A stretch of DNA of 64,000 nucleotides from Belnapia moabensis DSM 16746 (GTDB taxonomy: Bacteria > Pseudomonadota > Alphaproteobacteria > Acetobacterales > Acetobacteraceae), in contig NZ_JQKB01000002.1 of the NCBI RefSeq assembly GCF_000745835.1, forward strand, positions 1 through 64,000, in the 5' to 3' direction. Below the pieces are notes generated by a model. That model saw only the letters and a program-made list of their open reading frames with translations. It had not been told where the DNA came from and made no database searches. Below are positions 19,022-27,840 of the stretch, piece by piece. Each line of letters opens with the position of its first letter. Positions within the stretch are counted from its first letter, which is position 1. A program made the translations under genes and the position numbers.

Positions 19022-19891
19022 TCAGCGCGCCGGCGGGACGATCCGGCAGGCCTCCGCCGCGACGCGGGCGAGGCGCAGCATCCGCCGCGCCGCTACCGCC
19101 CCGGCCGCCGCCTCGCCGGCGAATTGCTCCAGCAGCTTGTTGGAGAGCAGCGCCCGCGCCGCCGCATCCACCGCCACATCCGTCGCAGCGACGGTCGCGG
19201 CGTCGAACAGCGTTCGCCGCAGCAGGGCGAACGTCCCCGCGAGGCCCGGCCGCAGCCCGTGCAGCGCCGCCACCTGCCGCACCAGCCGCACCCCGCGCCA
19301 GGCGAAGACCAACGCATCCAGCCCCGGCGAGGGGCTGACCGCGGTGATCGAGAAGGCCTGCACCGCCGCCACCCGGCCGAGCCCCGCGGCCTCGGCATCG
19401 AGCAGCCGCAGCGGCCCGCCTTCGAGCAGCGCGCGCAACTCCTCCGTGCTGCCGGCCTGGCGCAGGGCGGGTTGCAGGCTGGCCGCCTCGGCGACGCTGC
19501 CGGCCCAGCGCAGCGCCTCGGCCCGCGCCGTCTCCAGGTCCTGCCGGGCGAAGGCGGCCCGTGCCCGGTCCACGGCCCGCAGCGCGGCGAGGCTCCGCAG
19601 CTCGCGCCAGGCGCCGCCGGCCAGCAGACCGAAGCCGACCCCCACCACGCCGAGCGTCGCCCAGCCCTGCACCGGACCGCGGCCGAACTGATCGACGACG
19701 AAATTCGCCGCATCCAGCGCCGCGAGGCCAAGGCCGAGCACCGCCGCCCCCGCCGCTGCGCGGCCGAGGCCGGACCAACGGGACCGCGGGACCGGCGCCG
19801 CCACCGGCACCACCGCCTGCTCCCATTGGAAATCGAGCCGCGGCGCCGGCTCCTCCAGGATCACCCGCGGGCCCTTCGGCGCATCGCTCAC
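19022..19891 (-). CDS. YcjF-like DUF697 membrane protein
   Basis: A 289-residue inner-membrane protein of the YcjF/TIGR01620 family. Two hydrophobic helices (about 42-65 and 72-92) follow a soluble N-terminus, and the C-terminal half carries the DUF697-type segment with FSITAVSPSPGLDALVFAWRG and a row of Ala-rich helices. It overlaps the stop of the YcjX-like GTPase by four bases, the same order and coupling found for ycjX-ycjF in other proteobacteria, where the pair belongs to a stress-induced regulon. The molecular role is not established. Confidence 0.8.
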   Translation of the reverse strand: MSDAPKGPRVILEEPAPRLDFQWEQAVVPVAAPVPRSRWSGLGRAAAGAAVLGLGLAALDAANFVVDQFGRGPVQGWATLGVVGVGFGLLAGGAWRELRSLAALRAVDRARAAFARQDLETARAEALRWAGSVAEAASLQPALRQAGSTEELRALLEGGPLRLLDAEAAGLGRVAAVQAFSITAVSPSPGLDALVFAWRGVRLVRQVAALHGLRPGLAGTFALLRRTLFDAATVAATDVAVDAAARALLSNKLLEQFAGEAAAGAVAARRMLRLARVAAEACRIVPPAR

Positions 19892-21297
19892 AGCAGATCT
19901 CCGATCAGCGCCGCCAGCAGCGCATCCAGCCCGAGATGCGGAACGCCCGAGCCGCCCGCCGCGTCCAGCCGCGGCGGCTGGAATTCGGGCATCTCGAAGA
20001 AGCCATGCTCCCAGAAGCCCGGCTCCGGCGGCCGCAGCGGAATCTCGCCGGGATAGACCTTGGCGCTCCGTCCGTTCGCCAGCAGCAGGCCGCGCACGGC
20101 GGCGACGGGGCGGCCGTCCAGCACCGCCACGTCATCCTCGGTGCAGCGGAGCGAGGCGAGGGCGTGGACGCTGGTCGGCACGCCCGCCTCGCCCGCCCTG
20201 CCCTGCGGCCCGGCGACCAGATGGCCGAGCAGCGCCGCCAGCGCATCGCGCTGCCGGGCCGGGACGTGGTCGGCCTTGGTGGCGGCGAAGGCGATGCGGG
20301 CGATGCCGGCGCCGGTCAGCCAGTCGAGCCAGCCGCCGCCATACCGCAGCGCGCCGGCGATGGCCGCCAGCGCCTCCGCCGTATCCTCGAAGGCGGCCTG
20401 CCCGGCGTGCAGCGCGCCGAGGACATCGACCAGTACCGCCTGCCGGTCGAAGCGGCGGAAGAAGGGCTCGAAGAACTCCGCGCGCTGCGCCGCGACATAG
20501 GCTGCGTGGCGCTCGGCCAGCAGCGCCGCAAGGCCGCCGCCGCGTGGATGCGGCAGGGGGAAGAACCAGAGCAGCGGCGTTTCCCCGCGCGGACCCGGGT
20601 TGAGCACCCGCCCCGGCTGGAGGAAGCGGAAGCCGAGCCGGTCGCGGCAGTCCCGCAGGGCGTCGCGATAGAGAGCGTGGCCGCGTCGGGCCAGGGTCTC
20701 GTCCGCCGCGGCCCCGGCCGGCAGCGCCTCGGCCCAGGCGAGGAACGCCCGGGCTGCCTCGGAGGCCTCCGCCCGGCGCAGCCGCCGCAGCGCCTCGGCC
20801 GACCATGCGGCATAGGCCTGGTCGAGCATCGGCAGGTCGAGCAGCCATTCGCCCGGATAGTCGAGCAGCTCCAGCGTCACCGTCCGGTGCCCGATCAGCC
20901 CGCCCACCATGCTGCCGAGGCTGCTGCCGCGTTCGAGCTCCAGGGTCAGTTGCAGCGTGGAGAGATCCTCCGTCCGCCCCGGCCAGGCCGGTGGATCGGC
21001 CGCCAGCGCCGCCAGATGCGCCTCCACGTCGAAGCGCGGCAGGGCCTCGCTCGCCGAGGGCACCAGCCGCACCCCGCGCAGCCGCCCCCCCGCCGACTGC
21101 TCCAGCAGCGGCAACGTCCGCCGCCCCCGCCCGGCGGCCAGCAGGTTGGCGACGAGGGCGGTGAGGAAGACCGTTTTCCCCGCCCGGGTCAGGCCGGTGA
21201 CCGCGAGCCGGATGCGGGGCTGGCCGATCAGGTTGCGGAAGCCACGCTCGGGCATCTCCGCCAGATCGCGGAGGAGGCCGAAAGGATCAGCGGGCAT
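19888..21297 (-). CDS. YcjX-like P-loop GTPase/NTPase
   Basis: 469 residues. The N-terminus MPADPFGLLRDLAEMPERGF leads to IRLAVTGLTRAGKTVFLTALV with a P-loop GLTRAGKT at 35-42 and a Walker-B-like LELLDYPGEWLLDLPML (DYPGEW 146-151), both diagnostic of the YcjX/DUF463 family. ATG 21297 is chosen since the family starts there; the longer open frame has no support. It is translated into the YcjF partner through an ATGA overlap and is divergent from the hybrid kinase. Function is not firmly known. Confidence 0.88.
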   Translation of the reverse strand: MPADPFGLLRDLAEMPERGFRNLIGQPRIRLAVTGLTRAGKTVFLTALVANLLAAGRGRRTLPLLEQSAGGRLRGVRLVPSASEALPRFDVEAHLAALAADPPAWPGRTEDLSTLQLTLELERGSSLGSMVGGLIGHRTVTLELLDYPGEWLLDLPMLDQAYAAWSAEALRRLRRAEASEAARAFLAWAEALPAGAAADETLARRGHALYRDALRDCRDRLGFRFLQPGRVLNPGPRGETPLLWFFPLPHPRGGGLAALLAERHAAYVAAQRAEFFEPFFRRFDRQAVLVDVLGALHAGQAAFEDTAEALAAIAGALRYGGGWLDWLTGAGIARIAFAATKADHVPARQRDALAALLGHLVAGPQGRAGEAGVPTSVHALASLRCTEDDVAVLDGRPVAAVRGLLLANGRSAKVYPGEIPLRPPEPGFWEHGFFEMPEFQPPRLDAAGGSGVPHLGLDALLAALIGDLL

Positions 21298-21431
21298 CGG
21301 CAGAGCGGGTCCCCCTTGTCTCGGCCCGGGGTGTAGGGGCCGGCCGGGGCAGCGGCAAGGCGGGGCTCCGATCACGGATTTGGGCGTGGCCTCGCATTGG
21401 CGCCGGTGCAAGCTTAAAATGGTAGCGAAAC

Positions 21432-21437
21432 AGGAGG
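21432..21437 (+). promoter_or_regulatory. Perfect Shine-Dalgarno AGGAGG of leader ORF
   Basis: AGGAGG lies 7 nt before an ATG at 21445 that opens only nine codons. No comparable site precedes the kinase start at 21474, so ribosomes probably load here. Confidence 0.65.
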
Positions 21438-21444
21438 TGGCGGG

Positions 21445-21474
21445 ATGCGGCCCAGGGTCGGCGGCGGGCGCTGA
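21445..21474 (+). CDS. Nine-residue leader peptide coupled to the hybrid kinase
   Basis: ATG 21445 to TGA 21472-21474 encodes MRPRVGGGR. It has a perfect AGGAGG at ideal spacing, and its TGA shares one base with the kinase ATG (TGATG). This is the layout of a leader ORF that feeds ribosomes into the next gene by termination-reinitiation. Arg and Gly codons dominate, but no regulatory codon run is evident. It could instead mark a frameshifted or mis-called kinase start. Confidence 0.5.
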   Translation: MRPRVGGGR

Positions 21475-23252
21475 TGGCCATGATGCCGGAGCTCGAATGC
21501 GAGCGTGTCAGAGCGGTCTTCGCCCAGGCGCCGGTGGCGCTGGCGGCGACGCTGGTGAATGCCAGCCTGGCCGCCGGCCTCATCATCCTCGAGCGCGGCG
21601 ACTGGCGGGCCCTGTCCTGGTTGCTGGCGACGCTCGGCATCATCGTCCTTCGCTTCGTGACCTGGCGACGCTACCGCGCCTCGGCCAGCCAGGATGCCGT
21701 CGACTGGCGATGGGCCTTGCTGGGCGGCAGCTTGGCTTCCGGCCTGGCCTGGGGCGGCGGCGCCGCCTGGCTGATGCCGGAGACCGAGACCTACCGGCTG
21801 TTCTGGATCTTCCTGGTCGGCGGCATGTGCGCCGGGGCGGCCGCGCTGCACTACCCGCATCGGCCGACGGTGCTCGCCTTCATCCTGCCGGCCGGGCTGC
21901 CGCTGGTGCTGCGGAGCATGATCGAGGGCAGCAGCCAGGGAGTGGTGGAGGCCCTGCTGCTCCTTGCCTTCATCGCGGTGCTGGCGGTGTCGGCCCGCGG
22001 CTTCGGCCTGCAATTCGATGCGATGATCCGCTTGCGGATAGACCTTGCCGTGCTCAGGACCCGGCTCGCCGCCGAAATCGCCGAGCACCGCGCCACCGAG
22101 GCCAATCTCTTCCACGCCCAGAAGATGGAGGCGGTCGGCCACCTCACCGGCGGCATCGCGCATGACTTCAACAACCTGCTGATGGCCGTGCTCGGCAGCC
22201 TGAAGCTGCTCCGCAAGCGCCTGCCGGTGGAGGATGCCAAGGCCCGGCAACTGATCGACAACGCGCTGGCCGGGGCGGAGCGCGGCGCCGGGCTGACCCG
22301 CCGCCTGCTCGCCTTCGGCCGCCGGACGCCGAGCCAGCCCGAGCGGGTGGAGCTGCCCCGGCTGGTCCGCGGCATGGCCGACCTGCTGCACAACTCGCTG
22401 AGCGCCGCCATCCAGCTCCAGCTTCGCCTGCCGGCGGAGCTGCCGCCCGTGCGGGTGGATCCCAACCAGCTCGAGCTCGCCCTGCTCAACCTCGTGGTCA
22501 ATGCGCGGGATGCGATGCCGGGCGGCGGCACCATCACCATCACCGGCCGGGTGGCGGAGCCGGAGGCGGATACCCTGCCGCCCGGGGCCTATGTCGTGCT
22601 CTCCGTCGCCGATACCGGCGAGGGGATGGACGATGCGACCCTCGCCCGCGCCGCCGAGCCCTTCTTCACCACCAAGCCGGCCGGCAAGGGGACGGGGCTC
22701 GGCCTGCCGATGGTGCAGGGGCTGGCACTCGGCTCGGGCGGGCAGTTCCTGCTGCGCAGCGTCCCCGGCATCGGCACCGAGGCGGAGCTCTGGCTGCCCC
22801 GGGCACCGGCCGAGGCCGCGGCGGAGGCACCGCCCAGCCCTGCCCCCGCCGCACCGCCCAGCCCCACCGTCCGGCGCACCGTGCTGCTGGTCGATGACGA
22901 TCCGCTGGTGCTCGCCAGCACCCGCGCCATGCTGGAGGATCTCGGCCATGCCGTGCTGGAGGCGAGTTCGGGCCCGGAGGCGCTGGAGCTGCTGCGTGCC
23001 GGCCGCGCCGCCGACCTGGTCATCACCGATTATGCGATGCCGGGGATGACCGGCGTGCAGCTCGCCGCCACCATCCGCCAGCACTGGCCCGGCCTGCCGG
23101 TGCTGCTGGCGACCGGCTATGCGGAAGTGCCGGGCGAGGGCGAGGGCGCCCTGCCCCGCCTGGAGAAGCCCTTCGATGCCGAGGCGCTCGCCAGGGCGAC
23201 GAGCAACCCCCGGCTGGATCAGAGCGAACCCCGCTCAGGCGGCATCACCTGA
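21474..23252 (+). CDS. Membrane-anchored hybrid histidine kinase/response regulator
   Basis: 592 residues. Five to six hydrophobic helices lie within residues 18-175, then a short coiled linker and the HisKA box HLTGGIAHDFNNLL with phospho-acceptor H230. The HATPase has the N box NLVVNARDAMPGG (340-351), VADTGEGM, and the G2 box GKGTGLGLPM (404-413). A Pro/Ala linker (445-466) leads to a receiver domain with D474/D475, phospho-acceptor D519 (VITDYAMPG) and K565. It is an orphan with no partner regulator next to it. Input is unknown. The last codons form one arm of a hairpin that overlaps the stop. Confidence 0.88.
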   Translation: MAMMPELECERVRAVFAQAPVALAATLVNASLAAGLIILERGDWRALSWLLATLGIIVLRFVTWRRYRASASQDAVDWRWALLGGSLASGLAWGGGAAWLMPETETYRLFWIFLVGGMCAGAAALHYPHRPTVLAFILPAGLPLVLRSMIEGSSQGVVEALLLLAFIAVLAVSARGFGLQFDAMIRLRIDLAVLRTRLAAEIAEHRATEANLFHAQKMEAVGHLTGGIAHDFNNLLMAVLGSLKLLRKRLPVEDAKARQLIDNALAGAERGAGLTRRLLAFGRRTPSQPERVELPRLVRGMADLLHNSLSAAIQLQLRLPAELPPVRVDPNQLELALLNLVVNARDAMPGGGTITITGRVAEPEADTLPPGAYVVLSVADTGEGMDDATLARAAEPFFTTKPAGKGTGLGLPMVQGLALGSGGQFLLRSVPGIGTEAELWLPRAPAEAAAEAPPSPAPAAPPSPTVRRTVLLVDDDPLVLASTRAMLEDLGHAVLEASSGPEALELLRAGRAADLVITDYAMPGMTGVQLAATIRQHWPGLPVLLATGYAEVPGEGEGALPRLEKPFDAEALARATSNPRLDQSEPRSGGIT

Positions 23253-23259
23253 GCGGGGT
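23228..23259. terminator. Bidirectional hairpin overlapping the kinase stop codon
   Basis: ACCCCGCTCAGG (23228-23239) pairs perfectly with 23248-23259 around an 8-nt loop; the kinase TGA is in the 3' arm. It lies between convergent genes (kinase and gloA). No long T-run follows, so termination could need Rho or act as a 3' end stabiliser. Confidence 0.55.
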
Positions 23260-23322
23260 AATTCGCTCGCTGAACCACCAAGCTGGAATGGGGTCCGTGA
23301 GCCGGTGCGACCGGAGGCCGCT

Positions 23323-23712
23323 CTAGCGCTGGATCAGCTCGATCTTGTAGCCGTCCGGGTCCTCGACGAAGGCGATGATCGTGGTGCCGAACTTCACCGG
23401 CCCGGCCTCGCGCGTCACGCGGCCACCCCCGGCCCGCACCTTCTCGCAGGTCGCCGCCACGTCCGGCACGCCGACCGCGAGATGGCCGAAGGCATTGCCC
23501 TGCTCGTACTTCTCGGTGCCGTAGTTGTAGGTCAGCTCGATCTCGGCCTGGCCCTCGGCATTGCCCTCGCCATAGCCGAGGAAGGCCAGGGTGTACTTGC
23601 CATCGGGCACGTCGCGGCGGCGCAGCTCCTTCATGTCCAGAAGCTCGGTGTAGAATTTGACGCTGCGGTCGAGGTCGCCGACCCGGATCATGGTGTGCAG
23701 GAATTTGCTCAT
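23323..23712 (-). CDS. gloA: Lactoylglutathione lyase (glyoxalase I)
   Basis: Isomerises the hemithioacetal of methylglyoxal and glutathione to S-lactoylglutathione in the cytosol. 129 residues, the standard short bacterial form. Metal ligands expected from the E. coli enzyme are all present: H6 (FLHTMIRV), E59 (EIELTYNYG), H77 (GHLAVGV) and E125 (KIELIQR). The ATG overlaps the lpxI stop by four bases, so it forms the last gene of the envelope operon, an unusual coupling of methylglyoxal detoxification to lipid A genes. Confidence 0.95.
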   Translation of the reverse strand: MSKFLHTMIRVGDLDRSVKFYTELLDMKELRRRDVPDGKYTLAFLGYGEGNAEGQAEIELTYNYGTEKYEQGNAFGHLAVGVPDVAATCEKVRAGGGRVTREAGPVKFGTTIIAFVEDPDGYKIELIQR

Positions 23713-24563
23713 GGCGTCGTCTCCTTGAGGAATTCGTCAGGGTCGAGTGCGAGCAGGAAGAGCCCGGCCGCATCGGCTGCCGCCACCGTGGCGGGCCTGT
23801 CCACCACGATGGTGCCGCGTGCCTCGATGGCAATGCCGACCAGCCCCGCCCCGGCGGCGCCGGCAACCGTCACCGGGCCGATGGTCGGCAGGTCCACCCG
23901 GCGATCCTGCCCCGGCTTGACCAGCTTCACCAGCACCCCGCCGGGCCCCTCCCGCCTGAGCCCGGCGCAACGCGCCAGCAGCGCATCGGTCCCCTCGATC
24001 GCCTCGACGCCCAGCACCAGCCCCTGCTGCACCACCGCGCATTGGCCGACATCGGCAGCCCCCAGCGCCCGCACCACGGCGATGCCCCGGCGGATGTCCC
24101 CCCGCGCCAGTTCCCCGGGTGCCGTGGCACCGAGAAGCCCTGGCTCGGGCAGGATGTCGCGGACGATGGCCTGGGAGGGGACGACCTCGAACCCGTCCTC
24201 CTCCAAGATGCGGACCACGGCCTTCAGCAGCCCGTCATCCCCCTGCCAGGCCGCGATGCCGACCCGGACCAGCATGCGGGCCATGCCGGCATCCGGCCGG
24301 ATGGCCATGAGGGAGGGCCGCTGCGCCCTGCCGCACATGACGATCTGGCGGACGCCATGGGCGCGGAACTGCTCGATGGCATAGCCGCCGGCGCCAACGC
24401 GCACTACGACATGCGGCACATGGCTGAAATCCGCCGGCTCGGCCCAGCCCTCCACCACCACGGCGAAGACCTGCCGGCCGGCAGCCTGGGCGGCGGCGAT
24501 TACCCGGAGCGGCATCTGACCGCCTCCGGCGATGAGGCCGAGTGGGCCCGGATCGGGGCTCAT
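23709..24563 (-). CDS. lpxI: UDP-2,3-diacylglucosamine pyrophosphatase LpxI
   Basis: Cleaves UDP-2,3-diacylglucosamine to lipid X and UMP in lipid A synthesis; LpxI replaces LpxH in many alphaproteobacteria. The 284-residue DUF1009 protein starts [15 protein letters not shown], has [29 protein letters not shown]-type C-terminal residues, and ends with the small-residue-rich second domain. I chose ATG 24563, 10 nt after the lpxA stop; a longer frame to 24611 overlaps lpxA. The position between lpxA and gloA supports the call. Confidence 0.92.
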   Translation of the reverse strand: MSPDPGPLGLIAGGGQMPLRVIAAAQAAGRQVFAVVVEGWAEPADFSHVPHVVVRVGAGGYAIEQFRAHGVRQIVMCGRAQRPSLMAIRPDAGMARMLVRVGIAAWQGDDGLLKAVVRILEEDGFEVVPSQAIVRDILPEPGLLGATAPGELARGDIRRGIAVVRALGAADVGQCAVVQQGLVLGVEAIEGTDALLARCAGLRREGPGGVLVKLVKPGQDRRVDLPTIGPVTVAGAAGAGLVGIAIEARGTIVVDRPATVAAADAAGLFLLALDPDEFLKETTP

Positions 24564-24573
24564 CGCCCGGCCG

Positions 24574-25416
24574 TCACTGGCCGTCCCCGTTCTCCTCGTC
24601 CACGCCGCCAAGCTCGGGCGCGGTCATCCGCCCCGGCCGGACGAGCTGGCGGCGGCGGTTGGCGTCGTGGATGAAGGCGATGATCTCCATCACCAGCGGC
24701 TCATCCGCATAGCGCTCCTCGGCCTGGGCGAGCTTCGCCGCGAATTCGCCGGGGTCCTTGAAGAGCAGGTTGTTGGCGACGCGGAGGGTACGGAGCTGGT
24801 CGCGGCTCGCCCCGCGGCGCAGAAGGCCGATCTTGTTGAAGCCGACCAGCCGGGCCGGCAGGCCGAAGACATAGCCGAAGGGCGGGATGTCGTTGGTGAC
24901 GCCCGCAAGTCCGCTCACCATCGCCAGCCGGCCGATCCGCACCGTCTGATGCACCGCCGCCCCGCCGCCGATGAAGGCGCCGTCGCCGACATGCACATGC
25001 CCGCCGAGCATCACGTTGTTGGCGAGGATGACGCCCTCGCCCACGATGCAGTCATGCGCCACATGCGCCTGGGCCATCAGCATGCAGCCGGCGCCGACGC
25101 TGGTGACGCCGGCACCGCCCACCGAGGCGCGGTGGATGGTGCAGCCCTCGCGCACCAGGGTCCGGGCGCCGAGCTCGCAGCGGGTCGGCTCGCCCTTGTA
25201 CTTGGTGTCCTGCGGCGGGGTGCCGATGGAGGCGAAGGGCAGGATTCGGGCGCCGGCGCCGATGCGCGTCGCGCCATCGACGACGACATGGGAGACGAGC
25301 TCGACGCCTGCCTCCAGCACCGCCTCGGGGCCGATCTGGCAGAAGGGGCCGATGCTGACATCGTCGGCGATCTGGGCGCCGGGTGCGACGACCGCGCTGG
25401 GATGGATCTGCGCCAA
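24574..25416 (-). CDS. lpxA: UDP-N-acetylglucosamine acyltransferase
   Basis: First committed acyl transfer of lipid A synthesis: moves a 3-hydroxyacyl chain from ACP to the 3-OH of UDP-GlcNAc. 280 residues with N-terminal left-handed beta-helix hexapeptide repeats (IHPSAVVAPGAQIADDVSIGPF and on) and the catalytic His in AHVAHDC (H121). The helical C-terminal third (about 190-280) completes the trimer fold. It follows fabZ after 4 nt, in the order lpxD-fabZ-lpxA-lpxI. Confidence 0.96.
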   Translation of the reverse strand: MAQIHPSAVVAPGAQIADDVSIGPFCQIGPEAVLEAGVELVSHVVVDGATRIGAGARILPFASIGTPPQDTKYKGEPTRCELGARTLVREGCTIHRASVGGAGVTSVGAGCMLMAQAHVAHDCIVGEGVILANNVMLGGHVHVGDGAFIGGGAAVHQTVRIGRLAMVSGLAGVTNDIPPFGYVFGLPARLVGFNKIGLLRRGASRDQLRTLRVANNLLFKDPGEFAAKLAQAEERYADEPLVMEIIAFIHDANRRRQLVRPGRMTAPELGGVDEENGDGQ

Positions 25417-25420
25417 GGCC

Positions 25421-25921
25421 TCAGCGATCCAGGATCATGGCGGTATAGGTCGCCTCGGCGACGACCTTGCCGTCGACCTTCGCCTCGGCGGCGAATTTCC
25501 AGATATTGCCCCGCTGCCGGTCCTTGTTGACATGGATGCGGAGCTGGTCGCCGGGGCCCACCGGCTTGCGGAATTTCGCGCCCTCGACGGACATGAAATA
25601 GACCAGCTTGCCGCGCGCCGCGGGACCGAGCGTCTCGACCACCAGCACGGCCGCGGTCTGCGCCATGCTCTCGACGATCAGCACGCCCGGCATCACCGGA
25701 TGCTCGGGGAAGTGGCCCTGGAAGAAGTTCTCGTTGATGGTGACGTTCTTGATGCCGACGCAGGAGTGGTTCTTCCGCACCTCGACGATGCGGTCCACCA
25801 GCAGGAAGGGGTAGCGGTGCGGGATGGCGCGCATGATCTGCGCGATGTCGAAGGCTTCGACCCGCCCTTCCTCGCCGACCGGACCGGCGGTCTCCGCCGC
25901 CCTCGCCTCGTTCGCATCCAT
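25421..25921 (-). CDS. fabZ: 3-hydroxyacyl-ACP dehydratase
   Basis: Dehydrates 3-hydroxyacyl-ACP in fatty acid elongation and competes with LpxA/LpxD for the same acyl-ACP pool. 166 residues, slightly long because of a roughly 24-residue acidic N-terminal leader before [22 protein letters not shown]. Catalytic H70 lies in [11 protein letters not shown] and E84 in VESMAQ. It sits between lpxD and lpxA with gaps of 3 and 4 nt, the standard arrangement. A shorter start at a later Met is possible but the whole leader is in frame. Confidence 0.96.
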   Translation of the reverse strand: MDANEARAAETAGPVGEEGRVEAFDIAQIMRAIPHRYPFLLVDRIVEVRKNHSCVGIKNVTINENFFQGHFPEHPVMPGVLIVESMAQTAAVLVVETLGPAARGKLVYFMSVEGAKFRKPVGPGDQLRIHVNKDRQRGNIWKFAAEAKVDGKVVAEATYTAMILDR

Positions 25922-25924
25922 CGC

Positions 25925-26968
25925 TTAACCTGCCTTCCCCTCGTCCTTGGCGCCTGGCGCGGCGCCCATCTTCCGCAGCCGGGCGATCGCGCGCCAGAAC
26001 TCCCGGGCCGGCCAGGCCGGGCTGCCGATGACATCCGTCTTGGCAGGCACGTCGTTCATCACCCCGGCCTGCCCGCCGATGCGGGCGCCGCTGCCGATCT
26101 CGAGATGGCCGGCAATACCCGCCTGGGCGGCAACCTGTACATAGTCGCCAAGCGTCGACGAACCGGAAATACCAGCCAGGCCGACGATGATGCAGCCCCG
26201 GCCGGTGCGCACGTTGTGCCCGACCTGCACCAGGTTGTCGAGGCGCGAGCCCGGCCCGATGACCGTATCGCCCTGGCTGCCGCGATCGACGCAGCTATTG
26301 GCACCGATCTCGCAGAAGTCACCGAGCAGCACACGGCCGAGCTGCGGCATGGTGAGGAAGCCGCCTTCCGGCGTCGGCGCGAAGCCGAACCCCTCCTGCC
26401 CGACCCGCGCGCCGGGGTGCAGCACCACGCCGCGCCCGGCCACCGCATGGCTGATGCTGCAATGCGCGTGCAGCCGGCAGCCCTCGCCGAGTTCCACCCC
26501 CGGCCCGACCACGGCATGGGCGCCGATGATGCAGCCGCGACCGATGGTCGCCCCGGCGCCGATCACGGCGCAGGGCCCGATCTCGCACCCCTCCCCGATC
26601 ACCGCGCCATCGCCGATGACGGCGCTTGGATGCACCCCCGGCACCGGCGCCGGCGCCGGGTGGAACAGCGCCGCGACCCGGGCGAAGGCGAGGTAGGGCG
26701 CAGCCGCGGTGATGGCGATGGTCCCGTCCGGCACCTGCCCGGCCAGCGCCGGGACCAGCACCACAGCGCCGGCTTTCGTTGCGACGAGCGCCGGCAGGTA
26801 TTTCCGGTTGTCGAGGAAGCTCACCTCACCCGGCCCGGCCGATTGCAGCGGCGCGACGCCGGTGAAGGCCCGGGCCGGGTCGCCCGCGCTCTGCCCGCCG
26901 GCGGCGAGGAGGATATCGGCCAGCACCTGCGGCCCGGCCGAAGCGAAGAAACGTGGATCGACCGCCAC
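25925..26968 (-). CDS. lpxD: UDP-3-O-acylglucosamine N-acyltransferase
   Basis: Adds the second 3-hydroxyacyl chain (N-linked) in lipid A synthesis. 347 residues: an N-terminal uridine-binding domain (1-105, with GDPARAFTGVAPLQSAGPGEVSFLDN), then a left-handed beta-helix of hexapeptide repeats from GVHPSAVIGDGAVIGEG onward. The catalytic His is H251 in VQVGHNVRTG. It ends in a short charged C-terminal helix. It is co-transcribed with skp upstream (15-nt gap) and fabZ downstream (3-nt gap). Confidence 0.96.
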   Translation of the reverse strand: MAVDPRFFASAGPQVLADILLAAGGQSAGDPARAFTGVAPLQSAGPGEVSFLDNRKYLPALVATKAGAVVLVPALAGQVPDGTIAITAAAPYLAFARVAALFHPAPAPVPGVHPSAVIGDGAVIGEGCEIGPCAVIGAGATIGRGCIIGAHAVVGPGVELGEGCRLHAHCSISHAVAGRGVVLHPGARVGQEGFGFAPTPEGGFLTMPQLGRVLLGDFCEIGANSCVDRGSQGDTVIGPGSRLDNLVQVGHNVRTGRGCIIVGLAGISGSSTLGDYVQVAAQAGIAGHLEIGSGARIGGQAGVMNDVPAKTDVIGSPAWPAREFWRAIARLRKMGAAPGAKDEGKAG

Positions 26969-26983
26969 GGCCGCCCCCCTGGA

Positions 26984-27793
26984 TCAGCGCCGCTGCTGCG
27001 CGGCAGGCGCCTGCGCCGGCGCGGCCGGACGGGCCGGTGCCTGGGCGGCCGGGGCCTCGCCCCCGCCGGCGGCGTCGGGCGGCATGGTGACGTTGCGCAG
27101 CACGCGGTTGAACTGCTGCGCCACCTCCTCGGTCAGGTCGAAGGGCGGGTCGTTGAAGATCACCAGCGGCCGCGGGAGCACCAAATTCACCTTGCGGCTC
27201 GCCGCCACCTGCCGGATCACGCCGCCGAGCGCCTGCTCGATCTCCTGCAGGGCCTGCTGCGCTGCCTGCTCGATGGCGCGCGACCGCTCGCGGAAGATGC
27301 GCTGGCTGTCGGTGATGCGGTCCTGCAAGGTCCGCTCCCGCTCGCGCAGCTGGTCGGGCGGCAGGGATGCGCGCTGGTTGGCCAGCTGCTGCTGCTGCTC
27401 GCGCCAGTTGTTCTGCTCACGCTGGAGGTCGTCGTTGAGCCGCTGGCGGCGCCGCTCGATCTCGTCCCGCACCTGGTTGAAGGCGGTCGAGACACGCTGG
27501 ATCTCCGGCACGTCCACGATGCCAATGACGGCATCCGGCGGCTGCTGGCCGGGCGGCAGCGGGGCCGGCGCCTGGGTGCTCGGCCGCGCCGGGGCCTGGG
27601 CCGGACGCTGCTGCTGCTGCTGCGCCGGCTGGGCCGGCCGCGGCTGCTGCGGCGGCTGGGCGGGCCGCTGGCCGCCGGGGATGAAGAAGCCGGGATCCTG
27701 CTGCTGGGCCAGCGCCGGCCCCCCGACCAGGGCGGCGATCGCCAGGGCCGAGGCCGAACGAAGAAGGGCGGACGAAGCGCGGAAGGCTGGCAT
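26984..27793 (-). CDS. skp: OmpH/Skp-family periplasmic chaperone with Pro/Gln-rich flanks
   Basis: Periplasmic holdase for unfolded outer-membrane proteins, working with BamA encoded just upstream. 269 residues, longer than the usual 160-200. After the signal peptide (cleavage near ALA29) comes a disordered Pro/Gln/Ala-rich segment (30-87), then the Skp core (about 88-235: IGIVDVPEIQRVSTAFNQV, long charged coiled-coil arms, then the VNLVLPRPLVIFNDPPFDLTEE end), and a Pro/Ala tail (236-269). The core supports the family call; the low-complexity flanks are odd. Confidence 0.85.
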   Translation of the reverse strand: MPAFRASSALLRSASALAIAALVGGPALAQQQDPGFFIPGGQRPAQPPQQPRPAQPAQQQQQRPAQAPARPSTQAPAPLPPGQQPPDAVIGIVDVPEIQRVSTAFNQVRDEIERRRQRLNDDLQREQNNWREQQQQLANQRASLPPDQLRERERTLQDRITDSQRIFRERSRAIEQAAQQALQEIEQALGGVIRQVAASRKVNLVLPRPLVIFNDPPFDLTEEVAQQFNRVLRNVTMPPDAAGGGEAPAAQAPARPAAPAQAPAAQQRR

Positions 27794-27840
27794 AGGCAGG
27801 AAAATCCCAGGGTTCAGATGATCGGGGTCACAAGCTGCGG

